Below are positions 35,822 through 44,573 of a stretch of DNA of 64,000 bases, piece after piece (position 1 is the first letter of the stretch; the number at the start of each line of letters is the position of its first letter). This DNA is from Agrobacterium tumefaciens. GTDB taxonomy: Bacteria; Pseudomonadota; Alphaproteobacteria; Rhizobiales; Rhizobiaceae. The stretch lies in the NCBI GenBank assembly GCA_017744915.1, contig JAGIAH010000014.1, positions 27,168-91,167 of the forward strand, given 5' to 3'. Under the pieces are notes generated by a model that was not told the origin of the DNA, did no database searches, and saw only the letters and a list, made by a program, of their open reading frames with translations. The translations under genes were made by a program, and so were the position numbers.

Positions 35822-35934
35822 GTCATGCCGGACTAGATCCGGCATCCAGTAGCCGCGCGTCTGCGCGGCGGAAAGACTCTTCTCAGCCCAAAGACTTGGG
35901 CTGACTGGACCCCGGATCGGGTCCGGGGTGACGG
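35822..35934. repeat. Intergenic mosaic repeat, CCGGACTTGATCCGG family, copy 2
   Basis: The element has GCCGGACTAGATCCGGCATCC at the left, GCCGCGCGTCTGCGCGGC in the centre, and CCCCGGATCGGGTCCGGGGTGACGG at the right, matching copy 1 at 29843-29954 in architecture and most of its sequence. Confidence 0.82.
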
Positions 35935-35969
35935 AATGTGTATGACGTGAACCGTCAACCAATAAATAA

Positions 35970-36000
35970 AAAGGGCGCGGAACAGAATTCCGCGCCCTTT
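35970..36000. terminator. Bidirectional terminator between the second IMPase and MFS genes
   Basis: A perfect 13-bp stem (35970-35982 with 35988-36000) closes a 5-base loop. A-rich sequence at the left and T-rich at the right let it serve both convergent genes. Confidence 0.88.
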
Positions 36001-36018
36001 CTTTTTGTCCGCCTGAAC

Positions 36019-37269
36019 TTACCGTGTCGGCTTGTTGTGAGCCTGAAACAACACACCCTTTTCACCGATCAGCACGAAGACCAGGCCGATGATTGAGACG
36101 ATGAAGAAGCCTGCCACCATGGGCAGCGCCGTGCCGTCGAAGGCCTGGCCGATGGCGGCGCCGATCAGCGATCCGCCAACCGTTCCCATGAAGCCCATGA
36201 CGGAAGAGGCGGTGCCGGCGACATGGCCAAGCGGTTCCATGGCGAGCGAGTTGAAGTTCGAGCCGATCCAGCCGAACTGGAACATGGCCAGCGCGAAGAA
36301 CACGATGAAGACGGCAAAGGGCATGGGTTCCGGTCCAAGCATCTGCACCACCAGCCACAGGAAGGTGATGGCGATGAAGCCGAGCAGCGAGCCGTGCGAC
36401 AGCTTGCGCATGCCGATCCGGCCGACAAGCCTTGCATTGATGAAGGACGAGAAGGCCATGAACAGGGCAACGCCGGCAAAGGCCGCCGCAAACCATGCGC
36501 CAAGGCCATAAATGCCCTTGTAGACCTGTTCAGCCGAGTTGATGAAGCCGAACAGCGCCCCGAAGATGAAGGTGCTGGAAAGCGTGTAACAGAGCGCGAT
36601 ACGGTCGGTGAGCACGATCTTGAAGCCGCCGAGGACCGAGCGAACCGTGAAGGGCCGCACATCATCGGGATGCAGGGTTTCCGGCAGGCGGAAATACATC
36701 CAGGCTGTCACCACGGCGGCAATGCCGGCCATGAAGGCGAAGATCAGGTGCCAGTTGCCGAAGAAGAGCACGATCTGGCCGGTACCGGGCGCGATGACCG
36801 GAACGACCATGAAGACCATCATGATCAGCGACATGACTTCCGCCATCTGCCGGCCGCCATAGATATCACGCACGATCGAGATGGTGATGACGCGTGTTGC
36901 CGCCGAACCGATGCCCTGAATGAAGCGCAGGAACAGCAGGCCGGAGAAGGACGGAACAAAAACGACAGCGAGAGCTGAAACGATGTAGATCGCGAGCCCG
37001 AAAAGCATCGGCTTGCGGCGACCGAAACGGTCCGAGATCGGCCCGTAGAGAAGCTGGGCGATGCCGAAGCCGAGAAGATAGGCGGAAATGACGTATTGGC
37101 GGTGGTTTTCATTCTCGACGCCGAGCGATGCGCCGATTTCCTGAAGGCCGGGCAGCATGATGTCGATGGCAAGCGCATTCAGCGCCATCAGCATTGCGGC
37201 CAGCCCAATGAATTCCGTGCGCCCCATCGAGCCTGCGCGCGAAGCGGTGGATTGTGAAAGATTTGTCAC
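36019..37269 (-). CDS. MFS transporter of the Bcr/CflA drug-resistance group
   Basis: The protein (416 residues from GTG 37269) has twelve hydrophobic segments and the MFS loop motif YGPISDRFGRRKPMLFG, followed by LRFIQGIGSAATRV, which mark the Bcr/CflA drug/H+ antiporters. The frame is open to 37335, but that would put a grxD terminator hairpin inside the gene, so a start at GTG 37269 or the next ATG (near 37228, MGRTEF) is more likely. Substrates cannot be inferred. Confidence 0.88.
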   Translation of the reverse strand: MTNLSQSTASRAGSMGRTEFIGLAAMLMALNALAIDIMLPGLQEIGASLGVENENHRQYVISAYLLGFGIAQLLYGPISDRFGRRKPMLFGLAIYIVSALAVVFVPSFSGLLFLRFIQGIGSAATRVITISIVRDIYGGRQMAEVMSLIMMVFMVVPVIAPGTGQIVLFFGNWHLIFAFMAGIAAVVTAWMYFRLPETLHPDDVRPFTVRSVLGGFKIVLTDRIALCYTLSSTFIFGALFGFINSAEQVYKGIYGLGAWFAAAFAGVALFMAFSSFINARLVGRIGMRKLSHGSLLGFIAITFLWLVVQMLGPEPMPFAVFIVFFALAMFQFGWIGSNFNSLAMEPLGHVAGTASSVMGFMGTVGGSLIGAAIGQAFDGTALPMVAGFFIVSIIGLVFVLIGEKGVLFQAHNKPTR

Positions 37270-37295
37270 AGGATTGCCCCAAAAAGAACGGCAAA

Positions 37296-37316
37296 GGCGT
37301 TGCATGAAGCAACGCC
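37296..37316 (-). terminator. Terminator of grxD
   Basis: An 8-bp stem GGCGTTGC/GCAACGCC (37296-37303 with 37309-37316) is followed on the minus strand by CTTTGCCGTTCTTTTT. It lies about 50 bases past the grxD stop. Confidence 0.7.
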
Positions 37317-37364
37317 TGGCATAAATTTCTGACAATCAGGGTGGGCCGGATGAACCGGCCGAAA

Positions 37365-37700
37365 TCAGGCCGCGCCGCGGACGCTGATACCCTGTTCTTG
37401 GAAGTGGCTCTGCAGTTCGCCGGACTGGAACATCTCTCTTACGATATCACAGCCACCGACGAATTCGCCCTTGACGTAGAGCTGCGGAATGGTCGGCCAG
37501 TTGGAATAGTCCTTGATGCCCTGACGGATGTCGGCATCGGCAAGCACGTTGATGCCCTTGTAGTCGACGCCGAGATAATCGAGGATCTGTACCACCTGAC
37601 CGGAAAAACCGCACTGCGGAAATTGCGGGGTGCCCTTCATGAAAAGAACGATGTCGTTGCTCTTCACTTCGCTGTCGATCATGTCGTGAATGCCGCTCAT
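37365..37700 (-). CDS. grxD: Monothiol glutaredoxin, Grx4 family
   Basis: The 111-residue protein has the CGFS active site (Cys30 in [11 protein letters not shown]) of monothiol glutaredoxins that bind and pass on 2Fe-2S clusters, often together with Bol[14 protein letters not shown] and [20 protein letters not shown] (glutathione-binding) are exact family features. In most rhizobia bolA and grxD are neighbours; here a cassette of about 2 kb separates them. Confidence 0.97.
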   Translation of the reverse strand: MSGIHDMIDSEVKSNDIVLFMKGTPQFPQCGFSGQVVQILDYLGVDYKGINVLADADIRQGIKDYSNWPTIPQLYVKGEFVGGCDIVREMFQSGELQSHFQEQGISVRGAA

Positions 37701-37853
37701 AGGCTCAATCCTTTCACATGCGGTTCAAGGCCGCTGCTTTCTGTTTGTTCCTAGATAACATGTCGCGGCGCGATTTCCACCCGGGGAGCGTAAAAAACTG
37801 CGTGTGTTGCATCGACGAAGGGGACAGGAATCGTCTTGTTCAACCGGCATCCT

Positions 37854-38282
37854 TCAGTGATCCGGATATATGAGCAGTATCTTTCCGATCGTCTTGCGCG
37901 GCTTGGAGACAAGCAAGGTGAATATACCGGTTTCCTTACCGGAAAAAAGATCAAGTTCCCGTTGGCTCTGGAGTCTCATGCGTGACTGGCCGTTCGCTAG
38001 CGAACAATCAGGCTCGCAGCGCACCCGCATTTCGGTGACTAACGTGCCGCTCTCATAAGCAGGCGTAACTTCAACCCGTATCTTTGGGCTTTCCTTATCG
38101 ACCAGACGGCATGATTTGCCGATTTCACATATGGCTGTGCCAGCAATTGGATCGCTGCCATCAAGCAGCACGCCAAAACCGATATTGATCTCTTTGCTGC
38201 TCGTATCCTCTGCGGTGCCTTTCAAAGGCACTGAAATCGCCAGCAGAGCGCAGGCGACAAGCAGATGGGCGTGACGTATCAC
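37854..38282 (-). CDS. Hypothetical secreted protein
   Basis: The 142-residue protein has a signal peptide (MIRHAHLLVACALLAISVPL, cleavage near 24) and a mature domain with four cysteines (CEIGKSC, RCEPDC), suggesting two disulfides in the periplasm. Family unknown. Its start overlaps the stop of the small basic protein by 4 bases, so the two are translationally coupled. It is the last gene of the cassette before grxD. Confidence 0.7.
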   Translation of the reverse strand: MIRHAHLLVACALLAISVPLKGTAEDTSSKEINIGFGVLLDGSDPIAGTAICEIGKSCRLVDKESPKIRVEVTPAYESGTLVTEMRVRCEPDCSLANGQSRMRLQSQRELDLFSGKETGIFTLLVSKPRKTIGKILLIYPDH

Positions 38283-38527
38283 CGATATCTCTGCCGGCTG
38301 CGGGCGGCGGCGGTGCGTCTCCTGCTTACCTGCTTCTTGGCCGGCTTGGGTTTGACGGCGGCGTTGAGTGCAGCCTCCAGAACAGAACCAATGATGCCAC
38401 CGGCCAGCGAGCGGGTGCTTTTCGTCCGGCGCGCGCGCCGGGTCTTGCGGATACCGGTCTTGGTGAGGATTTCAGAAAGTGCGCCCTTGACGACGCCGTT
38501 GAGCACTTGATCGACGATGCCAGACAA
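38279..38527 (-). CDS. Small basic hypothetical protein with two helix-basic repeats
   Basis: The 82-residue protein alternates amphipathic hydrophobic stretches (VLNGVVKGALSEILTK and IIGSVLEAALNAAV) with strongly basic tails (RKTRRARRTKS and KPKPAKKQVSRRR). No family is recognised. The pattern could suit a membrane-active or nucleic-acid-binding protein. It is coupled to the secreted-protein gene and divergent from the alpha/beta-hydrolase-like gene. Confidence 0.6.
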   Translation of the reverse strand: MSGIVDQVLNGVVKGALSEILTKTGIRKTRRARRTKSTRSLAGGIIGSVLEAALNAAVKPKPAKKQVSRRRTAAARSRQRYR

Positions 38528-38637
38528 ATTTCCCTCGCCAATAAATAAATCACATTTCCGTCGCGATTTTTACTATACGTGCATCGCCCACTGTATCAAG
38601 CGATCCTTTCGGGTGTCTCCAGCCCGAAGGTTTATGC

Positions 38638-39786
38638 ATGCAGCCCGTCAAGTCGCGACTTGTTCTTTATTTCCCCGGTTTCGATCCGCTCGACGCAGCC
38701 GCCCATCATCTGCGTTACCAGCGCGCCGCAGCGCTGGCGGGAAAAACATGGGATGTCAACTATGCGGTAGGGCCACTGGAGAGCAGGCCGGCCGGTGAAG
38801 CATTCACCGTGGAAGCCTCGGCGGGCGACTGGCGGACGCGGTCGGATATTTTTGTCTATGACCATAATGACGTCATTTCGCAGCTGCGGGGTGCGCCGGT
38901 CTGGCGGCAGGTCTGGCTGGGATTCAAGGCCGGGGCGGGCATCGTCAGCGAGGGCGGTGCGGCGCGTTATTTCCGCCATGCCTGGCGTTTTGGCCTGTTC
39001 TTCATCTTCCCGTTCCTGCTGATGCTGGTCGGTGGCGCGCTTGCGGCTGGCATCGCGCTCTCGCCCTGGCTTTTCGGTTTGCCTCTCTGGCTTCTGGTGG
39101 TCAGCCTTCCCGCTGCCGCCCTGTTTTTCGTGAAGGCGTTCCTGCCTTTCGCGGAGCGGTTCCACACCCTGCATCTTTATGCGGACTGGCGTTTCGCGCT
39201 CGCGGTTGGCCGTGATGAGCCGATTGCCCGGGACTGGATCGAGGAGAGGGCGGCGCTTGTCCTGTTGGCGCTCGAACAGCCCTCGGATGAGGTGCTGGTG
39301 GTATCGCACAGCATGGGCGCAAGCCTCGCGCTGGCGGTTATCGGCCGCGTGCTGGAGTTGAAGCCTGAAGCGCTGGACGGCCGGAAACTGTCTTTCTCGA
39401 CGCTGGGCGGCGCTGCGCTGCAATGTGCGTTCCTGTCGAGCGCGGACCGGCTTCGTGCAAGCGTCGGCGCAATTGCGCGTCACCCACAGGTGACATGGTT
39501 CGATATCCAGTGCCTGACCGATCCGATCCATCTCTATCGCTGCAATACCGTGGCGCTCACCGGTCATAGGGATGCGCCGCAGCCGAAGATCGTACCGATC
39601 CGCTTCAAGCATTCGCTTTCGCCCGAGCGCTATAAAAAGAACAAGCGCAATTTCCTGCGCATGCATCGTCAATATGTGCTGGGGCCGGACCGCAAGTCCG
39701 GTTACGACTTTACCCTGCTGACGGCGGGGCCTCTGCCGGCTGCATCCTTTGCCGATTTGGATTCGCAGAGCCCGCCCGTTTTGTAA
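38638..39786 (+). CDS. Hypothetical membrane protein with alpha/beta-hydrolase-like core
   Basis: The 382-residue protein starts with VLYFPGFDPLDAAAHHLRY, has two adjacent hydrophobic segments (about 119-140 and 144-165), and then a lipase-like VVSHSMGASLAL (GxSxG-type with Ser in SHSMG). The C-terminal third has no clear Asp/His assignment. It may be a membrane-bound esterase; the substrate is unknown. It lies between bolA and grxD, divergent from the small basic protein, and ends with a strong terminator. Confidence 0.75.
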   Translation: MQPVKSRLVLYFPGFDPLDAAAHHLRYQRAAALAGKTWDVNYAVGPLESRPAGEAFTVEASAGDWRTRSDIFVYDHNDVISQLRGAPVWRQVWLGFKAGAGIVSEGGAARYFRHAWRFGLFFIFPFLLMLVGGALAAGIALSPWLFGLPLWLLVVSLPAAALFFVKAFLPFAERFHTLHLYADWRFALAVGRDEPIARDWIEERAALVLLALEQPSDEVLVVSHSMGASLALAVIGRVLELKPEALDGRKLSFSTLGGAALQCAFLSSADRLRASVGAIARHPQVTWFDIQCLTDPIHLYRCNTVALTGHRDAPQPKIVPIRFKHSLSPERYKKNKRNFLRMHRQYVLGPDRKSGYDFTLLTAGPLPAASFADLDSQSPPVL

Positions 39787-39813
39787 GTGTCCCTTTCCAT
39801 TTTGCCGGATGTG

Positions 39814-39848
39814 AAAAGGCCCGCGTGAGAGCATCACGCGGGCCTTTT
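39814..39848. terminator. Bidirectional terminator between the hydrolase-like gene and bolA
   Basis: A perfect 15-bp stem (39814-39828 with 39834-39848) has a 5-base loop, with AAAA and TTTT flanks. It serves the plus-strand gene and lies 77 bases past the bolA stop. Confidence 0.92.
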
Positions 39849-39924
39849 GGGGTTCGCAGTCTTAGTGCTTATGCGCAGGCGGGACAGAGACCTGCCGTTG
39901 CCGCAACCGCTTTGACGGCCGCAA

Positions 39925-40158
39925 TCATTCAGGAGCCGAGGTCTGAAGGGCGAGCGCGTGCAGAACGCCGCCCATATTGCCCTTCAGCGCGTCATAGACC
40001 ATCTGGTGCTGCTGCACGCGGGTCTTGCCCTTGAATGCCTCCGCGACGACTTCCGCCGCGTAATGATCGCCATCACCGGCCAGATCGCGGATCGTGACCT
40101 TTGCCCCGGGGATTCCCGCCTTAATCATGTCTTCAATGTCGCCGGGTTTCATGGGCAT
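39925..40158 (-). CDS. bolA: BolA-family protein
   Basis: The 77-residue protein is a short BolA/YrbA-type protein: IKAGIPGAKVTIRDLAGDGDHYAAEVVAEAFKG and the conserved His in RVQQHQMVYDAL that binds iron-sulfur clusters together with monothiol glutaredoxin. ATG 40158 has AGGAG seven bases upstream. It follows purL by 16 bases and is probably cotranscribed with it, which is the usual arrangement in rhizobia. Confidence 0.93.
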   Translation of the reverse strand: MPMKPGDIEDMIKAGIPGAKVTIRDLAGDGDHYAAEVVAEAFKGKTRVQQHQMVYDALKGNMGGVLHALALQTSAPE

Positions 40159-40174
40159 GGTGTTTCTCCTTAAT

Positions 40175-42409
40175 TCATTCTGCGGCGAGCAAAGTTTCGC
40201 CGTCCATGAATTGAGGGAACCACGATTCATAGGCCGAGTGCAATTCTTTAATCTCCACGGCGCGCGCCGTGCCCAGCTTTACGGTGGAGCCGCCGGTAGT
40301 GCCGATAACGGGGCAGGAAACACCCGCCGCCTTGGCTGCCGCCTGCACCTCGTCGAGATCGGCCTTTTTGACCGTCATGACGTATCGGCCCTGATCTTCG
40401 CCATAGAAGGTAAGAACCGGGTTGTGGCCTTCGACCGCGTCGATCGTCGCGCCGATGCCGGAGGAAATCGCCATTTCGGCAACCGCAAGCGCCAGACCAC
40501 CCGAAGAGCAATCGTGAACGGCGGTGGCAAGGCCATCGGTAATGAGGCTGCGGACGAAATCGCCGTTGTTCTTTTCGGCGGCCAGATCCACATGCGGCGC
40601 CGGGCCATCGATGCGGCCATGAATGTCACACATGTAAACCGACTGGGCGATGTGCGTGCCGAGGCCGGCAGGGGCGCCGATGAGCAGCACCACTTCGTCA
40701 GCGGCGGCAAAGCGGATACGTGCCATGCGGCCCCAATCCTTCAGGAGGCCAACACCGCCGATGGTGGGGGTGGGCAGGATCGCCTGGCCGTTGGTCTCGT
40801 TATAGAGCGAGACGTTGCCGGAAACGATCGGGAATTCCAGCACGCGGCAAGCTTCGCCGATGCCCTTGATGGCATGGACCAGCTGGCTCATGATTTCGGG
40901 CTTTTCCGGATTGCCGAAATTGAGGTTGTCGGTGGCCGCCAGCGGCAAAGCGCCGGTGGCAGTGATGTTGCGCCAGCATTCGGCGACCGCCTGCTTGCCG
41001 CCTTCGAAGGGATCGGCCTCGACATAACGCGGGGTTACGTCGGAGGAGAAGGCGAGCGCCTTCTTGTCGTGGCCTTCGACGCGCACCACGCCGGCATCGC
41101 CACCCGGCAGCTGCAGGGAATTGCCCTGGATCAGCGTGTCATATTGTTCATAGACCCAACGGCGCGAGGAGTTGTTCGCCGAACCGACCAGCGATACCAG
41201 CGCATCGGCGATATCGGCGGCGGGAACGTCGTTTTCTGCCAGAGGTGCGGGCACCTTGGCGGGCGTCCACGGGCGGTCATATTCCGGAGCCTGATCGCCC
41301 AGTTCCTTGATCGGCAGGTTGGCGACTTCCGCGCCATTGTGCAGCACGCGGAAACGCAGGTCGTCGGTGGTCTTGCCGACGATGGCGAAGTCCAGACCCC
41401 ATTTCACGAAGATCGCCTTGGCGACTTCTTCCTTGGAGGGCTCGAGAACCATGAGCATGCGCTCCTGGCTTTCGGACAGCATCATTTCATAGGCCGTCAT
41501 GCGCTCTTCGCGCACCGGCACGGCATTGAGGTCAAGCTCAATGCCGAGATCACCCTTGGCGCCCATTTCGACAGCCGAGCAGGTGAGGCCGGCGGCACCC
41601 ATGTCCTGAATGGCGATGACCGCGCCGGTCTTCATCAGTTCAAGGCAGGCTTCCAGCAGGCACTTTTCGGTGAAGGGGTCGCCGACCTGAACGGTCGGGC
41701 GCTTTTCCTCGATGGATTCGTCGAATTCGGCAGACGCCATGGTTGCGCCGCCGACGCCGTCGCGGCCGGTCTTCGCACCGAGATAAACGACGGGCAGGCC
41801 CACACCCTTGGCTTCCGAGAGGAAGATCGCGTTGGACTTGGCAAGGCCGGCTGCAAAGGCGTTGACGAGGATATTGCCGTTATAACGCGGGTCGAATTCC
41901 ACTTCGCCGCCAACCGTCGGAACGCCGAAGGAATTGCCGTAACCGCCGACACCGGCAACGACGCCGGCCACGAGGTGGCGGGTCTTCGGGTGGTCAGGCG
42001 CGCCGAAACGCAGGGCGTTCATGGCCGCGATCGGGCGTGCGCCCATGGTGAAGACGTCGCGCAGAATGCCGCCGACGCCGGTCGCAGCACCCTGATAGGG
42101 CTCGATATAGGACGGGTGGTTGTGGCTCTCCATCTTGAAGACGACGCAGTCGCCGTCGTCGATATCGACAACGCCAGCGTTTTCACCGGGACCCTGAATG
42201 ACGCGCGGGCCCTTGGTCGGCAGGGTCTTCAGCCACTTTTTGGAGGACTTGTAGGAGCAGTGCTCGTTCCACATGGCCGAGAAGATGCCAAGCTCGGTAA
42301 AGCTCGGCTCCCGTCCGATCAGGTCGAGGATACGCTGGTATTCGTCGGGCTTCAGCCCGTGGGATGCAACGAGTTCCGGGGTGATCTTGATGGAGTTTGA
42401 AATCGACAT
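40175..42409 (-). CDS. purL: Phosphoribosylformylglycinamidine synthase subunit PurL
   Basis: PurL is the synthetase subunit of the FGAM synthase complex with PurQ and PurS, step four of purine biosynthesis. The 744-residue protein is the small Bacillus-type form: [12 protein letters not shown] near the N-terminus, [22 protein letters not shown], and [18 protein letters not shown] 42409 ([14 protein letters not shown]) is the usual rhizobial start; GTG 42418 is possible. bolA follows directly. Confidence 0.98.
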   Translation of the reverse strand: MSISNSIKITPELVASHGLKPDEYQRILDLIGREPSFTELGIFSAMWNEHCSYKSSKKWLKTLPTKGPRVIQGPGENAGVVDIDDGDCVVFKMESHNHPSYIEPYQGAATGVGGILRDVFTMGARPIAAMNALRFGAPDHPKTRHLVAGVVAGVGGYGNSFGVPTVGGEVEFDPRYNGNILVNAFAAGLAKSNAIFLSEAKGVGLPVVYLGAKTGRDGVGGATMASAEFDESIEEKRPTVQVGDPFTEKCLLEACLELMKTGAVIAIQDMGAAGLTCSAVEMGAKGDLGIELDLNAVPVREERMTAYEMMLSESQERMLMVLEPSKEEVAKAIFVKWGLDFAIVGKTTDDLRFRVLHNGAEVANLPIKELGDQAPEYDRPWTPAKVPAPLAENDVPAADIADALVSLVGSANNSSRRWVYEQYDTLIQGNSLQLPGGDAGVVRVEGHDKKALAFSSDVTPRYVEADPFEGGKQAVAECWRNITATGALPLAATDNLNFGNPEKPEIMSQLVHAIKGIGEACRVLEFPIVSGNVSLYNETNGQAILPTPTIGGVGLLKDWGRMARIRFAAADEVVLLIGAPAGLGTHIAQSVYMCDIHGRIDGPAPHVDLAAEKNNGDFVRSLITDGLATAVHDCSSGGLALAVAEMAISSGIGATIDAVEGHNPVLTFYGEDQGRYVMTVKKADLDEVQAAAKAAGVSCPVIGTTGGSTVKLGTARAVEIKELHSAYESWFPQFMDGETLLAAE

Positions 42410-42563
42410 AGGTCTCACGCGGTTCGAGCCGAGGAAAGTTTCCGGTTCTTTAGCGCAAGAGGCTCCATGGCGCGACAGGAAAATGCGCCGGTTTGCTGGC
42501 TAATGGGCGGTTTTTACGGTTATTCACCCGTTGTGGGTGATGCCAGAAAGGCCACAGCCCGCA

Positions 42564-43982
42564 TCACGCCTCGCTTTCATAGCCGGACGAACCGTTGTCG
42601 AGCAAATTGCGCAGGATGCTGAAGGCATGCGTCAGTTCCTCACGCGTGGAAGGTCCGGAAAAGCTGATGCGGACGCGGTGGAACACCTTTTCGGACCGGC
42701 CGGCCTTGAACTCGTCCTCGTCGTCGATCAGCACACCTTCCTTCATGGCGGCATTGCGGAAGGTACCCGACAGCCAGGGTTCGGGCAGCCTCAGCCACAT
42801 GAAGGCGATATCGGGCAGGGAATTGAATTCCAGCCCGGCAAAGATGCGTCTGGCGATCGCCTCGCGCTGATTGATTTCGGCGATGCAATCCTTGCGGATG
42901 TCATGGGCATCGCCGCTATTGACGAGGCGCGCATTCAGCTCGGCCAGCATGAAGGGCAATCCGCCGGTTAACATTGAATGCGAAATCCGTATTCTCGATG
43001 AAAACTGCGCCGGGCAGGCGACCCAGCCACCCCTGACCCCGGCGGCAACGGATTTCGACAGGCCGCCGACAACGAAGGTGAGATCGGGCGCGAATTCCGC
43101 AATGAGCGGGATCGCCTCACGGGTCATGGCGCCGTAGAGATTGTCCTCCACGATCCATACCCCGTATCTGCGGGCAATATCGGCGATTGCCCGCCGCCGA
43201 TCCTCGGGCAGGGTGGCGCAGGTGGGGTTCTGGCCAGCCGACATCAGGAAGATCATCTTTGGATGTTGCTGGGCGCAGACGCGTTCGAAATCATCAGGGA
43301 CGATACCCTTTTCATCCGCGTCCACGAGCGTGACACGGCGCCCGGCGAGGGTGGCGCTGCGGCTGATGTGGGAATAGGTGACGGGTTCAAAGACGATGCG
43401 GTCACCCGGCGCCGTCATTGCCGTTACCACGCTCATCACCCCAGCATGAGCGCCGAGCGTAGAGACGATGTTTTCCGGTTTCGGCGACCAGCCGTTCTGG
43501 GAGAGCCAGCGAGCGCCCGCCATACACCAGTTGTCGGGAAAGGTGCGGGTGTAGTTGGAAATTTCGAACGGATATTCTCTGGCGAGGGCCTCGACGTGTT
43601 TACCGACCAGCACGCTCTGGCCGACATCCGGTGCTGCCGTGGTATTCAGGCGGAATTCGGCGCCGGTGTCGATGGCGTGGCGCGTGCCACCAAATGCCGA
43701 CGCTGACGGTTCCGCGGGCGATAATGGCGCAGGGGTCTTGCGTTCGTTGACATAGGTGCCGCGGCCGACTTCGCCGCTGACGAGCCCGCGTTCGTGAATA
43801 AGCCCATAGGCCCGGCTGATTGTACCGATTGTCACGCCGAGATCGTAAGCGAGATTGCGCTGCGGTGGCAATTTCGAGCCGGCCTGCAAGGTTCCGTCCG
43901 AAATCGCGCCTTCGATACTGTCCGCAAGGCGAAGGTAAATCGGGCCGTCGCCCTCGGTGATGTCAGGAAGCCAATTTGTCAT
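42564..43982 (-). CDS. MocR-type GntR regulator with aminotransferase domain
   Basis: The 472-residue protein joins an N-terminal GntR winged HTH (about 12-75, SKLPPQRNLAYDLGVTIGTISRAYGLIHERG) to a class I aminotransferase-like domain with PLP lysine Lys310 in GGLSKSVAAG. MocR regulators usually bind direct repeats upstream of the gene they activate, often the divergent neighbour. Here that neighbour is a DUF1127 gene 93 bases away. ATG 43982 gives the family N-terminus. Confidence 0.93.
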   Translation of the reverse strand: MTNWLPDITEGDGPIYLRLADSIEGAISDGTLQAGSKLPPQRNLAYDLGVTIGTISRAYGLIHERGLVSGEVGRGTYVNERKTPAPLSPAEPSASAFGGTRHAIDTGAEFRLNTTAAPDVGQSVLVGKHVEALAREYPFEISNYTRTFPDNWCMAGARWLSQNGWSPKPENIVSTLGAHAGVMSVVTAMTAPGDRIVFEPVTYSHISRSATLAGRRVTLVDADEKGIVPDDFERVCAQQHPKMIFLMSAGQNPTCATLPEDRRRAIADIARRYGVWIVEDNLYGAMTREAIPLIAEFAPDLTFVVGGLSKSVAAGVRGGWVACPAQFSSRIRISHSMLTGGLPFMLAELNARLVNSGDAHDIRKDCIAEINQREAIARRIFAGLEFNSLPDIAFMWLRLPEPWLSGTFRNAAMKEGVLIDDEDEFKAGRSEKVFHRVRISFSGPSTREELTHAFSILRNLLDNGSSGYESEA

Positions 43983-43986
43983 GGTG

Positions 43987-44040
43987 ACAATTTATGCATT
44001 GTATCTGCATGCAAGTCAATTGTATTTATTGTCTGCATTG
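43987..44040. promoter_or_regulatory. Putative MocR operator repeats
   Basis: Three ATTGT(A/C)T copies occur in the same orientation (43998-44004, 44019-44025, 44028-44034), two of them followed by TGCAT. There is also an inverted pair ACAAT-N6-ATTGT at 43987-44002. Such direct repeats suit MocR dimers and lie between the two divergent genes. Confidence 0.5.
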
Positions 44041-44075
44041 AATGACATCAAACACACGGAGACAATAGGTGCAAT

Positions 44076-44381
44076 ATGCGCAAGATGGATCAATACCTTT
44101 CGACAGCGGATACACTCTATCCTGATGGCTACGAACGGGAACGCGTGTTCCGCGATGCCGGCGACATGGTCGCACCGGCGCCCTTTCCGGCCAAGATCGC
44201 CCGCACGCTTATTGGTCGCCTGATTGCGGGCATGTTTCATTGGCACCGGAAACGGCAGGGACGGCTCGCCTTGCGGGAACTGTCGGACGATCTTCTGGAA
44301 GATATCGGCGTGACACGGGATGAGGCCCTGAAGGAGGCCGCGAAATCGCAGCTTTTCTCCTGGCCGTCGCGGTCGCTTTGA
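44076..44381 (+). CDS. DUF1127-family protein
   Basis: The 101-residue protein ends in the DUF1127 signature RLALRELSDDLLEDIGVTRDEAL with a basic preceding helix (HWHRKRQGR). Such proteins are small, arginine-rich and linked to phosphate, RNA or stress regulation in Agrobacterium. The length is longer than the 47-residue type. AGGTG precedes ATG 44076. It is divergent from a MocR regulator that may activate it, and it ends with its own terminator. Confidence 0.85.
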   Translation: MRKMDQYLSTADTLYPDGYERERVFRDAGDMVAPAPFPAKIARTLIGRLIAGMFHWHRKRQGRLALRELSDDLLEDIGVTRDEALKEAAKSQLFSWPSRSL

Positions 44382-44434
44382 TTTTTTGTCGGAGAGCGGT
44401 GCCTTCTTTCCCCGGCGCCAAGCAGCCATTCGGC

Positions 44435-44476
44435 AACCCGCCACGCCAATCCCAACCGGCGTCGGCGGGTTTTTTT
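44435..44476 (+). terminator. Terminator of the DUF1127 gene
   Basis: A 13-bp stem with one bulged C (44435-44447 with 44458-44471) has a 10-base loop and runs into seven T residues. Confidence 0.88.
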
Positions 44477-44522
44477 ATTGGGTATACGCGGGGGGCAGCA
44501 AACCGCCAAAACACGTCCACAT

Positions 44523-44551
44523 CATTCTCGGGGCAAGCCCGAGGATGACGT
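44523..44551. repeat. Half copy of the CCTCGGGC intergenic repeat
   Basis: The sequence ATTCTCGGGGCAAGCCCGAGGAT matches one palindrome of the elements at 12332 and 23947. The other palindrome is missing. It lies between the DUF1127 and lipoprotein genes. Confidence 0.7.
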
Positions 44552-44573
44552 GATTGATGTAGACGTATCTAGA

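Noticed and set aside
40094..42400. Plus-strand open frame of 768 codons opposite purL
   Set aside because: PurL on the minus strand matches its family along its entire length, so this frame is a shadow.
44000..44020. TGCATGCA palindrome at 44006-44013 as a separate operator
   Set aside because: It is only 8 bases, overlaps the direct repeats and is common by chance, so it was not listed separately.
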